From: Actinomycetota bacterium
GTDB lineage: Bacteria; Actinomycetota; Geothermincolia; Geothermincolales; RBG-13-55-18
Direction of reading: 5' to 3'
Assembly (NCBI GenBank): GCA_003598015.1
Contig: QZKE01000083.1
Location: forward strand, 1 to 62,060
DNA: 62,060 nt
Positions 40,988 through 49,681 of the stretch are shown here, one piece after another. Made by a program: the position numbers and the translations under genes. The first letter of the stretch is position 1. Each line of letters starts with the position of its first letter. The notes beneath the pieces were generated by a model. It saw only the letters and a program-made list of their open reading frames with translations. It made no database searches and was not told where the DNA came from.

Positions 40988-42009
40988 TAACCTTCACCTC
41001 CTAAGACGTACGATGACTCCGTGAATATAGGCAGCGCCCGAAGGGAAGGATTCGACCTAGGAAAGTGGGGGGGTTCCTGAAGGCCACGCAGCGATATGAT
41101 ACCGCCGCTCTACATCCCCTCCGGGCGCTTTGCTTCGAGCTTCTGGTTTTTCCTCAACTGCTTTCGTCATAAGATACCCGATTTTTCATCGTCTCCATCA
41201 CCGCTGCGTTCTCTATAATCGACATAACCGTCCCACCTGTGCCATGCCTTCCTTCGCTTGCGCTGAAAGGGGTGTACAATACAAGCTCCAATCGGCAAAT
41301 CCTGTATGTTTTGCAGACGAATAGAAGGGATGCGAGATGGCGGCAAGCTTTCGCTTGTCTTTGCGTGTATCATATTTACCATATTTTACCATGTATAAAG
41401 TCAACCTTCCTCACCCTCATGATCCCAGATTTGCCGCGCTATTGCGTCCTTCATGCGACCTATGGGCGCGCAGCGATGAACTTCCAACTCATCTCTCCTT
41501 TCCAAACACGGGAGGCACAGGCGTTTCCATCTGCACCCTATCGGTCCTTCGCCATAGCCGCCGGCTTTAGGCGAGAGGACTCGGAGAGTCACAAATATAC
41601 AACAGGACAAAGCCCAAATACCGGCGGCTTTGTCCTATACGCACTTCATCGTGTGTTCCTCTCTCCTTTCCAAACACGGGAGGCGCAGGCGTTTCCATCT
41701 GCACCCTATCGGTCCTTCGCCATAGCCGCCGGCCTTAGGCGAGAGGACTCGGAGAGCGTGTTATACGCTTCAAACCGGGTGATAACCCCGATTTTTTAGA
41801 GATTATAAAGATAATTCTCCCCGCATGCAATACCCACGCGGTATTATTGTCTACTTACCATAAAGATCCAGCAGGCATCAGAATACGTGCAGAACCGCCC
41901 CCAAGCGGCCGCGAAGACCCTCACACCAGCTTTCAGGCCGCATCCTGAGATGACGTTTCCGCAAGGGAACCGCGTGAGGGCGGAGTCCATATTGCGTACG
42001 CATGATCGG
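40988..42009. other. Long AT-richer spacer upstream of the hydrogenase operon
   Basis: About 1 kb without a convincing gene; an open frame at 41239-41799 is built from the direct repeats and lacks a ribosome site. The segment 41100-41480 is distinctly AT-richer than the genes around it and must contain the hydrogenase promoter. It holds the 96-bp direct repeats listed separately. No known riboswitch or CRISPR pattern is visible. Confidence 0.5.
41493..41756. repeat. 96-bp direct repeats (168-bp period) upstream of the hydrogenase locus
   Basis: Bases 41493-41588 recur at 41661-41756 with only a couple of differences. Each copy starts CTCTCCTTTCCAAACACGGG and ends GACTCGGAGAG. The 72-bp spacer contains GTCCTATACGCACTTCATCG. 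Only two copies are present and the repeats are too long for CRISPR. Confidence 0.88.
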
Positions 42010-42900
42010 TCATCGGACCATCCTGTAGGAGCCATCCCCCTGCTTCTCGGCCAGGCCGCGCCTCTCCAGCAGTTCCAGGTGTTTCTCTATCATGCGGGCC
42101 TCGAAGTAACGGGCGAGGGCGAAGCCGCTGTCGGGCACACCGTAGAAGGGAGAGAGGCCGGCCAGGCCCTCGGGGGTGGCCGGCCCGCTTCCCAGCAGGT
42201 CCAGGACCTTCCGGTTGCGACGCACGAAGACGTCGTCGAAGGCGGCTATCTCCTCCTCGATGCCCTCGCTGAGGGGGCGGCGGTGGGAGGATACGATCAT
42301 CTCCGGCCGCAAGGCGAGGACGCGGTGCAGGGAGTCGCAGAATTGATCGAGGTCGCACTCCACGTGCCCGTACCAGGGGCCGAAGGGGGTAAGGTCGATA
42401 TCGAAGGAAAGGATTATCCTGCGCTTCTCCTCCAGGAAACAGAAGTGGTCCAGGGTGTGTCCCGGGGTGTACAGGGCCCGGAAACGCATATCCCCCAGGT
42501 CGATGACGTCTCCCTCCCAGAAGGTGCCGGTGGGCTCCGTAGGGACGTGGCCCAGCACCTCCCGCACCAGGTGAAGCCATTCCCGCGCCGGCTCCCCGCC
42601 CCCCGTGAGGCGCAGGGACATGTTCTCCAGGTCGGGCAGGATGGAGGCAAACATATCCGGCACCCACAGCTCGCATTCCCGGAAATGGTGATTGCCCGAG
42701 AAGTGGTCGGGATGGGTATGGGAATTGACCACGAGATCGACGTGGTAGCTCTCCTTGACCTCATCTATGGCCTTCTCGCCACATCCCGTATCGAAGAGGA
42801 CCGTGCGATCCCCCACCGCCAGTATGGAATGGGACCACGGGAAGCGCCCCTTGCTGGCGCCGTGTACCAGGTACAGGCCTTCTACGATCTCCTCGATCAT
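42010..42900 (-). CDS. Metallo-beta-lactamase-fold hydrolase 1
   Basis: 296 residues. The zinc motif is SHTHPDHFSGNH (HxHxDH), with further ligands in LYTPGHTLDH and a late SSHRRPL. A C-terminal helical domain of about 90 residues resembles the winged-helix tail of the glyoxalase II/LACTB2 group. The ATG at 42900 (MIEEIVEGLYLVHG) is chosen as the natural family start; the longer frame adds an unrelated leader. It has a distant paralogue at 55333. The substrate is unknown, perhaps a thioester. Confidence 0.88.
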   Translation of the reverse strand: MIEEIVEGLYLVHGASKGRFPWSHSILAVGDRTVLFDTGCGEKAIDEVKESYHVDLVVNSHTHPDHFSGNHHFRECELWVPDMFASILPDLENMSLRLTGGGEPAREWLHLVREVLGHVPTEPTGTFWEGDVIDLGDMRFRALYTPGHTLDHFCFLEEKRRIILSFDIDLTPFGPWYGHVECDLDQFCDSLHRVLALRPEMIVSSHRRPLSEGIEEEIAAFDDVFVRRNRKVLDLLGSGPATPEGLAGLSPFYGVPDSGFALARYFEARMIEKHLELLERRGLAEKQGDGSYRMVR

Positions 42901-43147
42901 ACATGGATGATACCACTCCGGTGAGGATCTGGCGCCGTGCTGCGTTACTCCCGCCCGACCAGATGCCGCGGTGGACAACGTGAAGGCTGTATCGCTGGAA
43001 TTGAAACTCTCGGTGTGAGAATGGGAAGGAGCATCACGGAGAAGGCAGAATACCGGAATATAGTTTAATTCATCGGTTCCATAACGTTACGAGGGAGTCA
43101 ATATGGCTCTATATTTTGATTTACCGAGATATTGATGGGGCATTTAA

Positions 43148-43633
43148 ATGGAAACCGAAGCATTTCAGAACCCATTCGATAGGAAGAACGCAATCCTGAA
43201 TCATGTGTTCTCGAGCATGCCAGCGGCTATTGCATTGTACGCCATCGCAAAGTACAAACCCCGCAAGCTACCCGTATTCCTTGCAGCCAATACCATTCTA
43301 AGTACCGTGATGAGGCGTTTTGTATGCGCGCGTTGTCAGTACTACGGTCAGCCATGCTCGACCATGCTCGGCATTTGGACCGCCAAGATAATGCCGCGCG
43401 ATGGAAGTAAAAAACTCGACCGTAACGCTATTATTGCAGACATGGTTTTCATGACTGCTATGTTAACTTATGCTTCCCCGCAGATCTTCAAACACTATAA
43501 GATAGCTGTGCTGTATATGGCCTCCGTTTTCGCCTTGTGGGTAAGGTTATTGTTCAATGCATGCGGCAGGTGCGGCAACGATTTCTGCCCCATGAAGGAC
43601 GTGCGTAAGGTAATAACCAAGAGCGGCGATTAA
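43148..43633 (+). CDS. Cysteine-rich membrane protein, second member of the C-x2-C-x-YYG-x2-C family
   Basis: 161 residues. Hydrophobic segments lie at about 22-36, 42-55, 92-105 and 113-135. The motifs C60/C63/C70 in CARCQYYGQPC and C139/C142/C147 in CGRCGNDFC mirror those of the protein at 21000-21518, although the rest is little alike. Codon use is less GC-biased than its neighbours (for example many AAA, TTT, ATT codons), hinting at transfer or low expression. The ATG lacks a strong ribosome site. It stands alone between convergent and unrelated genes. Confidence 0.75.
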   Translation: METEAFQNPFDRKNAILNHVFSSMPAAIALYAIAKYKPRKLPVFLAANTILSTVMRRFVCARCQYYGQPCSTMLGIWTAKIMPRDGSKKLDRNAIIADMVFMTAMLTYASPQIFKHYKIAVLYMASVFALWVRLLFNACGRCGNDFCPMKDVRKVITKSGD

Positions 43634-43795
43634 GCGATAGGATATCACGCTCAAGTCAACAGCCTTTAATGTTATGTAGTTGATACAAACCTCAGGCGGT
43701 TTCGGATCTCGGACTCGCTGTACATGCTACCGTCAATACACCGTTAAACGAGATCGCCACATCGCTACGCTCCGCGACCAGCTTCAGATTTCAGA

Positions 43796-44182
43796 CTATT
43801 CAAGGGGGCGGAACTGGTGGAGGGCGACGCCGTCCGGGGAGGTCCAGGTAGCGAAGGCCACCTGTATGCCGATACGCAATTCCTCGAAGGGAGCGTCTAT
43901 GCGTGTGATGACGTTGCCTATCCCTTCCAGCTCGACCAGGCCGAGGACGTCGGGCCTGCGGCAGCGTATGGCGTCAGACTGCTGGGTAAAGGCTACGAGC
44001 GTGCCCTCGCGCGGCAGGTCCACCCATTCCATGTCCTCACCCAGGCAGGCCGGGCATACGATGCGCGGGGGATAATGCGTCTCGCCGCAAGCGAGGCAGC
44101 GCGTAGTCTGGAACGATCCCCGCTCGAGGCGGGAGAAGAACTCCTCGGCGGCGCGGTCCTGCATGTAGGGCCTGGTATCCAT
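43796..44182 (-). CDS. DUF35-type zinc-ribbon/OB-fold protein, partner of the thiolase-fold gene
   Basis: 128 residues. The N-terminal rubredoxin-like zinc ribbon has RCLACGETHYPPRIVCPAC (four Cys), followed by an OB-fold with TLVAFTQQSDA. Proteins of this type (ChsH2 C-terminal domain, archaeal HMG-CoA synthase partners) bind thiolase-superfamily enzymes and help in acyl-CoA binding. It starts 4 bases after the thiolase-fold gene's stop, so they form an operon. The start at 44182 (MDTRPYMQ) is preferred; an ATG 21 bases upstream is possible. Confidence 0.88.
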   Translation of the reverse strand: MDTRPYMQDRAAEEFFSRLERGSFQTTRCLACGETHYPPRIVCPACLGEDMEWVDLPREGTLVAFTQQSDAIRCRRPDVLGLVELEGIGNVITRIDAPFEELRIGIQVAFATWTSPDGVALHQFRPLE

Positions 44183-44186
44183 CTGA

Positions 44187-45389
44187 CTACCTCGCTCCCG
44201 CATCCTGCCCCTTCAGGCGATCGAGGATCGCCACGATGGAGCCGTTGATGAAACCCTGCTCGGTGTGGACGAGCCCTACCGAGGCACCCAGCCTCTGGCG
44301 CTCGCCCGCCTCGCCCCTGAGCTGGCGTACCACCTCCACGAACTCCAGCAGGGGGGTGACGTAGGCGGGATGGCCCAGCGACAGCCTGCCGCCGCTGGGA
44401 TTGATCAGCACCTCTCCGCCGTGGGTGGTCCGCCCCTCCTCTATCGCCGCCGGGGCCTCCCCGGGGGCGAAGAAGCCGAGCTCCTCGTACATCATGGGCT
44501 CCATGCCGGCGAAGGCGCCGTACACCTCGGCTACGTCCACGTCCGCGATGGAGTAGCCGCTCTCATCCAGGGCTCCGCGCGCGGCCCGCCCCACGCAGGG
44601 GAAACGGGAAATCTCGCCCCGGTAGGGGATGAAACTGGTGGCGTCGTGCGCCTCGCGTATGGCCGCTATGCGCACCGCCCTGCCTTCATCCTTCACGAGC
44701 TCGCCGCTGACCACAACCAACGCCGCTGCGCCGTCGTGCATCTCCGAGCTCTCGTGGCGATGGATGGGGGGCGTGAGGATTTTGCTCTCCAGTACCTCCC
44801 CGAGGGTCAGCGGTTCCTTATAGGCCGCCTGCGGGTGCTTGAGGGCATGCTCGCGCAGGAGGACAGCCACGCGCGCGATATCCTCGGGCGTGATCCCGTA
44901 GAGGTGCATGTACCTCTGTATGGCCATGGCGTAGAAGGGCAGCGGGCTGATCACGCCGTAGGCCGCCTGGTAGGAATCGTAGAGGGAATTGGCATCCTTG
45001 ATGAGGTGAAAATGACCGACGACGTCGCCCCTTATTTCCTTCGGGGGCGTCTCCCTTTGTGCCGCGAAGACCAGGCACGAGTTTATCCCGCCCTGCCTGA
45101 TGCGGTCGCGAGCTATATGCACCGCGACCGAGCTGGAGTTGCCGCCGCTGTCGATCTCCAGCATGAGGCCGCATTCCATCCCCAGGTAGCCGGCCATTCT
45201 CTGGGTGATCATCTTGCGCGCACCGGTCATGTACCCGTGGGGGGTGGATATCAGCCCCTCCACCCGGGAAGGCGTGAGGCCGGCGTCCCGCAGCGCCGCG
45301 GCGCATACCCGCGCCCCCATGTCGTGCGGATCCTCCTCGTGCCAGCCGATATCGGTCATGGCCACACCGGCGATATATGCTTCCCGCAC
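44187..45389 (-). CDS. Thiolase-superfamily protein without catalytic cysteine (Ltp2-like)
   Basis: 400 residues, SCP2-thiolase/lipid-transfer-like. The place of the nucleophilic cysteine reads EIDSGGNSSSVAV (about 78-90), with no Cys. The C-terminal block NPSGGRLSLGHP keeps the family histidine but not the usual GATG stretch, and the second thiolase Cys is absent. With an adjacent DUF35 protein, the closest functional model is the Ltp2-ChsH2 retro-aldolase of steroid side-chain breakdown, which uses tyrosines; VYGAF around 290 offers a candidate Tyr. Reaction and substrate are inference. Confidence 0.86.
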   Translation of the reverse strand: MREAYIAGVAMTDIGWHEEDPHDMGARVCAAALRDAGLTPSRVEGLISTPHGYMTGARKMITQRMAGYLGMECGLMLEIDSGGNSSSVAVHIARDRIRQGGINSCLVFAAQRETPPKEIRGDVVGHFHLIKDANSLYDSYQAAYGVISPLPFYAMAIQRYMHLYGITPEDIARVAVLLREHALKHPQAAYKEPLTLGEVLESKILTPPIHRHESSEMHDGAAALVVVSGELVKDEGRAVRIAAIREAHDATSFIPYRGEISRFPCVGRAARGALDESGYSIADVDVAEVYGAFAGMEPMMYEELGFFAPGEAPAAIEEGRTTHGGEVLINPSGGRLSLGHPAYVTPLLEFVEVVRQLRGEAGERQRLGASVGLVHTEQGFINGSIVAILDRLKGQDAGAR

Positions 45390-45491
45390 CGCTTTTAACC
45401 CCCTTCGTTTCAGGGAATGATAAGCAATGGACCATCTGCATTATACAACCAGTCGACCAGAGCGAGGAAACGGGCGGGGAAGGAAGTGGTG

Positions 45492-46901
45492 ATGATGGAG
45501 CAACCGCGCAGGATCGTGGTCGTCGGAGGCGTGGCGGGAGGTGCCACCGCGGCCTCCAAGGCACGGCGCTGCTGCCCGCAGGCGGAAATAGAAGTCTACG
45601 ACCAGGACGAGTTCATCTCCTATGCCGGCTGCGGTCTGCCCTATTTCATAGGGGGCTACAGCCCCAACTGGCGCAGGCTCCTGGCCCGCCTGCCGGAGCA
45701 GTTCGAGGCGAAGCAGAACATCAGGGTCTTCCTGCGCCACCGCGTCAACTCCATCGACCCCGCGAACAAGAACATACGCGTCGCCGACCTGGAGGGGGTG
45801 AGCGAGTCCTCCATCGATTACGACAGGCTGATCATCGCCACCGGGGCGTCCCCCTTTGTCCCGCCCCTTTCCGGGAGGGAACTGGAGGGCGTCTTCGTAC
45901 TGCGTTCACTGAAGCACGCGCTGGAGATGAAGTCCTTCATCGACATGCGGGCGCCGCAGCGGGCGGTCATCGTGGGAGCGGGAGCCATAGGATTGGAGAT
46001 GTGCGAGGCCCTGAGGCGCCTGGGCATGGAGGTGCACCTGGTGGAGCTCGCGGACCACGTGCTTCCGCCCCTCGACGCCGACCTTACGGGCGAGGTCGGG
46101 GAGCACCTGGAGGCAGGCGGCGTCCATCTCCACCTGGGTGCCAGGGTGGAAGGCCTGGAAGGCAGGGGAGGAGCGGTGGCGCGCGTGGCCACCTCCCAGG
46201 GCGAGCTGGACACGGAGATGGTCCTGCTCTCCATCGGCATCCGTCCCGTAAGCGAGCTGGCGCAGAGGGCCGGCATAGAGCTGGGGGACAGGGGGGCGAT
46301 AAGGGTGGACGCCGCCATGCGTACCAGCCTCCCGGATATACTGGCTTGCGGCGACTGCGCGACCACGCGACACCTCGTCTCCGGCCGGGAGAGCTGGATA
46401 CCCCTGGGCTCCACGGCGCGCAAGCAGGGGCGGGCGGCGGCGGATACGGTCTCGGGAGGAGAGGGTTCCTTCCCAGGCGTGCTGGGGACCTTCATCCTCA
46501 AGGCCTTCGAGCTCACCCTGGGAAAGACCGGATTAAGCCCGTCCGAAGCCTCAGACGCCGGTTTCGATGCGGACGCCCTCACCCTGGAGGACTCCGTTCT
46601 GCCGGGTTACTACCGCGGCGGAGGCCGCATGACCGCTCGTGTAACCGTGGATAAGGTCTCGGGAAGGATCCTCGGCGCTCAGGTTGTGGGCGATTACGGG
46701 TCCCAGGCGGACAAGCGGCTTGATGTTTTCGCCGTATGCACCGGCGCCGGGCTCACCGCAAGCGATCTCTCCTCCCTGGACCTGGCCTACGCGCCCCCCT
46801 ACAGCCACCCGCTGGACATCCCCATCGTGGCGGGCAACCTCGCGGAAGCGAGGATCCTGGGCAAGGAATGTACCTGCACCATGGAAGGCCTGGAGGATTG
46901 A
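45492..46901 (+). CDS. CoA-disulfide reductase / NADH oxidase-like flavoprotein
   Basis: 469 residues, pyridine-nucleotide disulfide oxidoreductase class III. The FAD motif VVGGVAGGATAA opens the protein. The single redox cysteine lies in SYAGCGLPYFIGG (about 43-55). The NAD(P) motif is VIVGAGAIGLEM, and the second FAD motif is ILACGDC. The C-terminal dimerisation domain is complete. It may reduce CoA disulfide, polysulfide or O2, all known in this family. The start at 45492 (or the next ATG) fits GGAAGTGGTG upstream. Confidence 0.9.
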   Translation: MMEQPRRIVVVGGVAGGATAASKARRCCPQAEIEVYDQDEFISYAGCGLPYFIGGYSPNWRRLLARLPEQFEAKQNIRVFLRHRVNSIDPANKNIRVADLEGVSESSIDYDRLIIATGASPFVPPLSGRELEGVFVLRSLKHALEMKSFIDMRAPQRAVIVGAGAIGLEMCEALRRLGMEVHLVELADHVLPPLDADLTGEVGEHLEAGGVHLHLGARVEGLEGRGGAVARVATSQGELDTEMVLLSIGIRPVSELAQRAGIELGDRGAIRVDAAMRTSLPDILACGDCATTRHLVSGRESWIPLGSTARKQGRAAADTVSGGEGSFPGVLGTFILKAFELTLGKTGLSPSEASDAGFDADALTLEDSVLPGYYRGGGRMTARVTVDKVSGRILGAQVVGDYGSQADKRLDVFAVCTGAGLTASDLSSLDLAYAPPYSHPLDIPIVAGNLAEARILGKECTCTMEGLED

Positions 46902-47002
46902 AGACAGACGCGAGCCATTATCCGATATTCATATCCATACGTACTCGTGCCAGGCCTGGACACCGTCGCAGGCTTTCGAACGTATGTTCTAGGTCGTAAC
47001 CG

Positions 47003-47740
47003 TTATTTATATGCGGTCAGGATGCGGTAGCCGAAGTCCTGGGGCGGGATGGGGATGACCTCGAAGCGGCCCAGGCCGGCTACGGCGAGGTGCTCTCTCC
47101 ACACCTCGTCCGTCGTGAAGTACTCCCCCTCCTCCCTGATCACGGCGGGGATGTCCCCGATGTGTAGGAGCATGGTCTCGAAGGCGCCGTGTTCGAGGTC
47201 GTAGAGGGATTTGCCCACCATCTTCTGGATGATATCCCTGCACCTCTCCGGGTCGTCTATGGGCCCGGTGACGTCGCAGAACATGTCGGTGTATATAAGG
47301 CGCCCGCCCGGCTTGAGCACCCGGGATATCTCGGCCGCGCAGGCCGCCCTCTCTACCGGGTGCACGTGGTGCAGGGCCAGGTTGGACATGAGGCAGTGGA
47401 TATAGTCGCCGGGCAAGGGCATCTGCACCGCCGTTCCTATGGCGATGTGGACGTTCGCCCGTTCCCCGAACCTCTTGACGCTCCCCTGGACCATGACCTC
47501 CGAAGGGTCCAACCCATACACCTCGGCGTCGGGATACAACTCCGCTATGCGCGATATGAGGGTCCCCGATCCGCACCCCAGGTCGAGGACGCGTTTGCGG
47601 TTGGCGTCGCCCATGAGCTCGATCATCATGCGCATGGCGTCGGCATACATGGGGTCTTTGGCGAAGAGGGTGTCGTAGTCTCCCATATAGTCGTCCCAGT
47701 AACCCACCAGCTCCTCCAATCTGGGGGTCAGGTCTTTCAT
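47003..47740 (-). CDS. Class I SAM-dependent methyltransferase; start codon lies in a repeat arm
   Basis: 245 residues. The SAM motif I is VLDLGCGSGTLI, the acidic loop is VYGLDPSEVM, and motif IV is LMSNLALHHVHP, the ubiE/small-molecule methyltransferase type. Motif post-IV LKPGGRLIYTDMF is present. The only reasonable ATG, at 47740 (MKDLTPRLEEL), lies inside the arm of a palindromic repeat (47725-47778), so the repeat supplies the first codons. No clear ribosome site lies upstream of that ATG. The next Met is inside the fold. The substrate is unknown. It is convergent with the flavoprotein gene. Confidence 0.85.
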   Translation of the reverse strand: MKDLTPRLEELVGYWDDYMGDYDTLFAKDPMYADAMRMMIELMGDANRKRVLDLGCGSGTLISRIAELYPDAEVYGLDPSEVMVQGSVKRFGERANVHIAIGTAVQMPLPGDYIHCLMSNLALHHVHPVERAACAAEISRVLKPGGRLIYTDMFCDVTGPIDDPERCRDIIQKMVGKSLYDLEHGAFETMLLHIGDIPAVIREEGEYFTTDEVWREHLAVAGLGRFEVIPIPPQDFGYRILTAYK

Positions 47741-47778
47741 TTTGCATACTCCGGTATGCAAAATGAAAGACCTGACCC
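47725..47778. repeat. Inverted repeat hairpin (25-bp arms, 4-base loop)
   Basis: Bases 47725-47749 pair exactly with 47754-47778; the arm begins GGGTCAGGTCTTTC. The element lies between the glpD stop and the methyltransferase, and overlaps the latter's first codons. It could terminate glpD transcription (minus strand) just upstream of the methyltransferase. Confidence 0.88.
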
Positions 47779-47787
47779 TTTATTCCT

Positions 47788-49431
47788 TTATTCCTTAAAA
47801 GTGCGGGAGAGCTCGACCACCTTGCGGTATTCCTCCACCTGGCGCTTCCTCTCCTTCTTATTCCAGCCCAGTTCGCGGCCCAGCAGCTCCGCTGTCTTTT
47901 CCGCGCAGCCCAGGCCCTGCTCCCTGTCCTCGTAATAGATGAGGCTGCGCCGCACCATGAAGTCCGTCAGGGTGACCACCATCTCCTCGCGGGCAGAATA
48001 GACCACCTCGGCCTCGATATAGGGTATGCCGTCGCCGAGCCGCTTCTCTCCCGAGCCGTCCTCCGCGACCATGCCCAGGACCCGCACCGCCCCCGTGCCC
48101 AGGAGCTGCAGCTTGGATATGACGTCGCCGTCCAGACGCAGGTCCCCCGCCAGCCTCTCCAGCCGCCTGGAGAAGTCGGTGCCGTCCTTGCCGAACACCG
48201 GCGCCTTACTGGTCGTGCATTTCGCCGGGCGCGTCCCGAAGCGCTCTCCCATGCGCCTGACCGCGAGGTCCACCAGCTCCTCGGCCATGGAGCGAGCGGT
48301 GGTCAGCTTTCCTCCCGCGATGGAGATGAGGCCGGAGTGGCCTTCGTAGATGCTGTGCTCCCTGGATACCTGGCTCTCCTTCACGTCCTTGACCTCGGCG
48401 GAGATCAGGGGCCGCAGGCCGGCATAGGTGCTGATGATGTCGTCGTACGCGAGGTTCGCCTTCGGCAGGGCCTTGTTCGCCGCCTCCAGGATATAGTCGA
48501 CATCCTCCCGCGAGGCGTGGATGGTGTCGTAGTCATCCGTATAGTCCGTGTCCGTGGTGCCCACGAGGGCGTAGTCTCCCCAGGGGACCAGGAACATCAT
48601 GCGCTTGTCCGCGGGCGAGATGATGGGCATGGCGTTGGTGGCCTTGACCCTTTCCCAGGGCACGATGATGTGGGACCCCTTGGTGGGGCGGAGCTTGGGG
48701 ATGGCCTCGGGATCGCCCATGCAGCAGATGGAATCGGTCCAGGGGCCGGTGCAGTTGAGGACCATCCTGGCCTCGATGTCGAATTCGTCTCCGCTCACCT
48801 CGTCCCGCACCCGGGCTCCGCAGGCCATACCGCCGTCGAGCAATATATCCACGACGCGCGCGTAGTTGAGGCAGCATGCGCCCTCCAGGCGGGCCGACTG
48901 CACGTGGGCGAGGGTAAGGCGCGCATCGTCGGTGGCGCAGTCGTAGAACTGCCCCCCTCCCTTGAGTCGCTCGCTGTCCAGCTCCGGCTCCACCTCCAGG
49001 ATGCGCCTGGGCCCGTGCAGTTGGTGGTTCTGCACGTTGCGGAAGAGGGCCAGGAAGTCGTACATCCACAGCCCCATGGCGATTATGGGGAGGGGCGCCT
49101 TGTCACCCTTGTACACCGGGAAGATGAAGGACTGCGGCCAGACCACGTGGGGAGCGTTGAGCAGCAGGCGCCGCCTCTCGCGGCAGGCCTCGAAGACCAG
49201 CTTGAAGTCGAACAACTCCAGGTAGCGCAGGCCTCCGTGTACGAGCTTGGAGGAGCGGGAGCTGGTCCCGAAAGCCCAGTCGTTCTTATCCACGATGGCG
49301 GTGGAGAGGCCTCTGCGGGCCGCGTCCCGCGCGGCACATGCGCCGGTTATCCCTCCCCCGATAACCAGCACGTCGAATACCTTGCCCCGGGCTTCCTCTA
49401 TCAGGTCCTTTCTCTGCTGCGACGAGAACAT
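47788..49431 (-). CDS. glpD: FAD-dependent glycerol-3-phosphate dehydrogenase
   Basis: 547 residues, GlpD/GlpA family. The FAD motif is VIGGGITGACAARDAARRG near residue 23, and the family block GTSSRSSKLVHGGLRYLE follows. The C-terminal DAO_C domain contains YEDREQGLGCAEK and MVRRSLIYYE. It oxidises glycerol-3-phosphate to dihydroxyacetone phosphate, passing electrons to quinone. GAGAACATC at the start uses an ATG at 49431 with GAAGGAG upstream. No glycerol kinase or facilitator is next to it. Confidence 0.95.
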   Translation of the reverse strand: MFSSQQRKDLIEEARGKVFDVLVIGGGITGACAARDAARRGLSTAIVDKNDWAFGTSSRSSKLVHGGLRYLELFDFKLVFEACRERRRLLLNAPHVVWPQSFIFPVYKGDKAPLPIIAMGLWMYDFLALFRNVQNHQLHGPRRILEVEPELDSERLKGGGQFYDCATDDARLTLAHVQSARLEGACCLNYARVVDILLDGGMACGARVRDEVSGDEFDIEARMVLNCTGPWTDSICCMGDPEAIPKLRPTKGSHIIVPWERVKATNAMPIISPADKRMMFLVPWGDYALVGTTDTDYTDDYDTIHASREDVDYILEAANKALPKANLAYDDIISTYAGLRPLISAEVKDVKESQVSREHSIYEGHSGLISIAGGKLTTARSMAEELVDLAVRRMGERFGTRPAKCTTSKAPVFGKDGTDFSRRLERLAGDLRLDGDVISKLQLLGTGAVRVLGMVAEDGSGEKRLGDGIPYIEAEVVYSAREEMVVTLTDFMVRRSLIYYEDREQGLGCAEKTAELLGRELGWNKKERKRQVEEYRKVVELSRTFKE

Positions 49432-49623
49432 CTTGCTTCAGCTCCTTCTCCTACCGGGTAGGTGATTTTCCATTACGATAATAGATATCGGCACTCTCAT
49501 ATGGCCCCTGTACGAGGCCACGCCTAAGTATATAGAGTTTCCCCGCTTGCTGACAGGCAGACGCTCATTACGGCAAGACATCCGATCAGAGATCCATTTT
49601 CAGCAATACCGGTTGCGGTCCGA

Positions 49624-49629
49624 TATAAT
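49624..49629 (+). promoter_or_regulatory. Possible -10 box (TATAAT) upstream of thiM
   Basis: A perfect TATAAT lies 53 bases before the thiM ATG in a divergent intergenic region. No good -35 box is seen at 17 bases. No TPP riboswitch consensus (CTGAGA, ACCCTTTGAACCTGA) can be found upstream. Confidence 0.35.
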
Positions 49630-49681
49630 CCCCTTGTAGGGCCGGGTGCACGCTGGAAAGAGAAGACCGCAGGAGGAAAAA

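Noticed and set aside
41493-41756. CRISPR array
   Set aside because: Only two long repeats, no regular short repeats or spacers, no cas genes in the window.
41239-41799. Open frame across the 96-bp direct repeats
   Set aside because: Its sequence is made of the repeat translated twice, with no ribosome site or family resemblance.
49432-49681. TPP riboswitch upstream of thiM
   Set aside because: The conserved CTGAGA and ACCCTTTGAACCTGA segments are absent.
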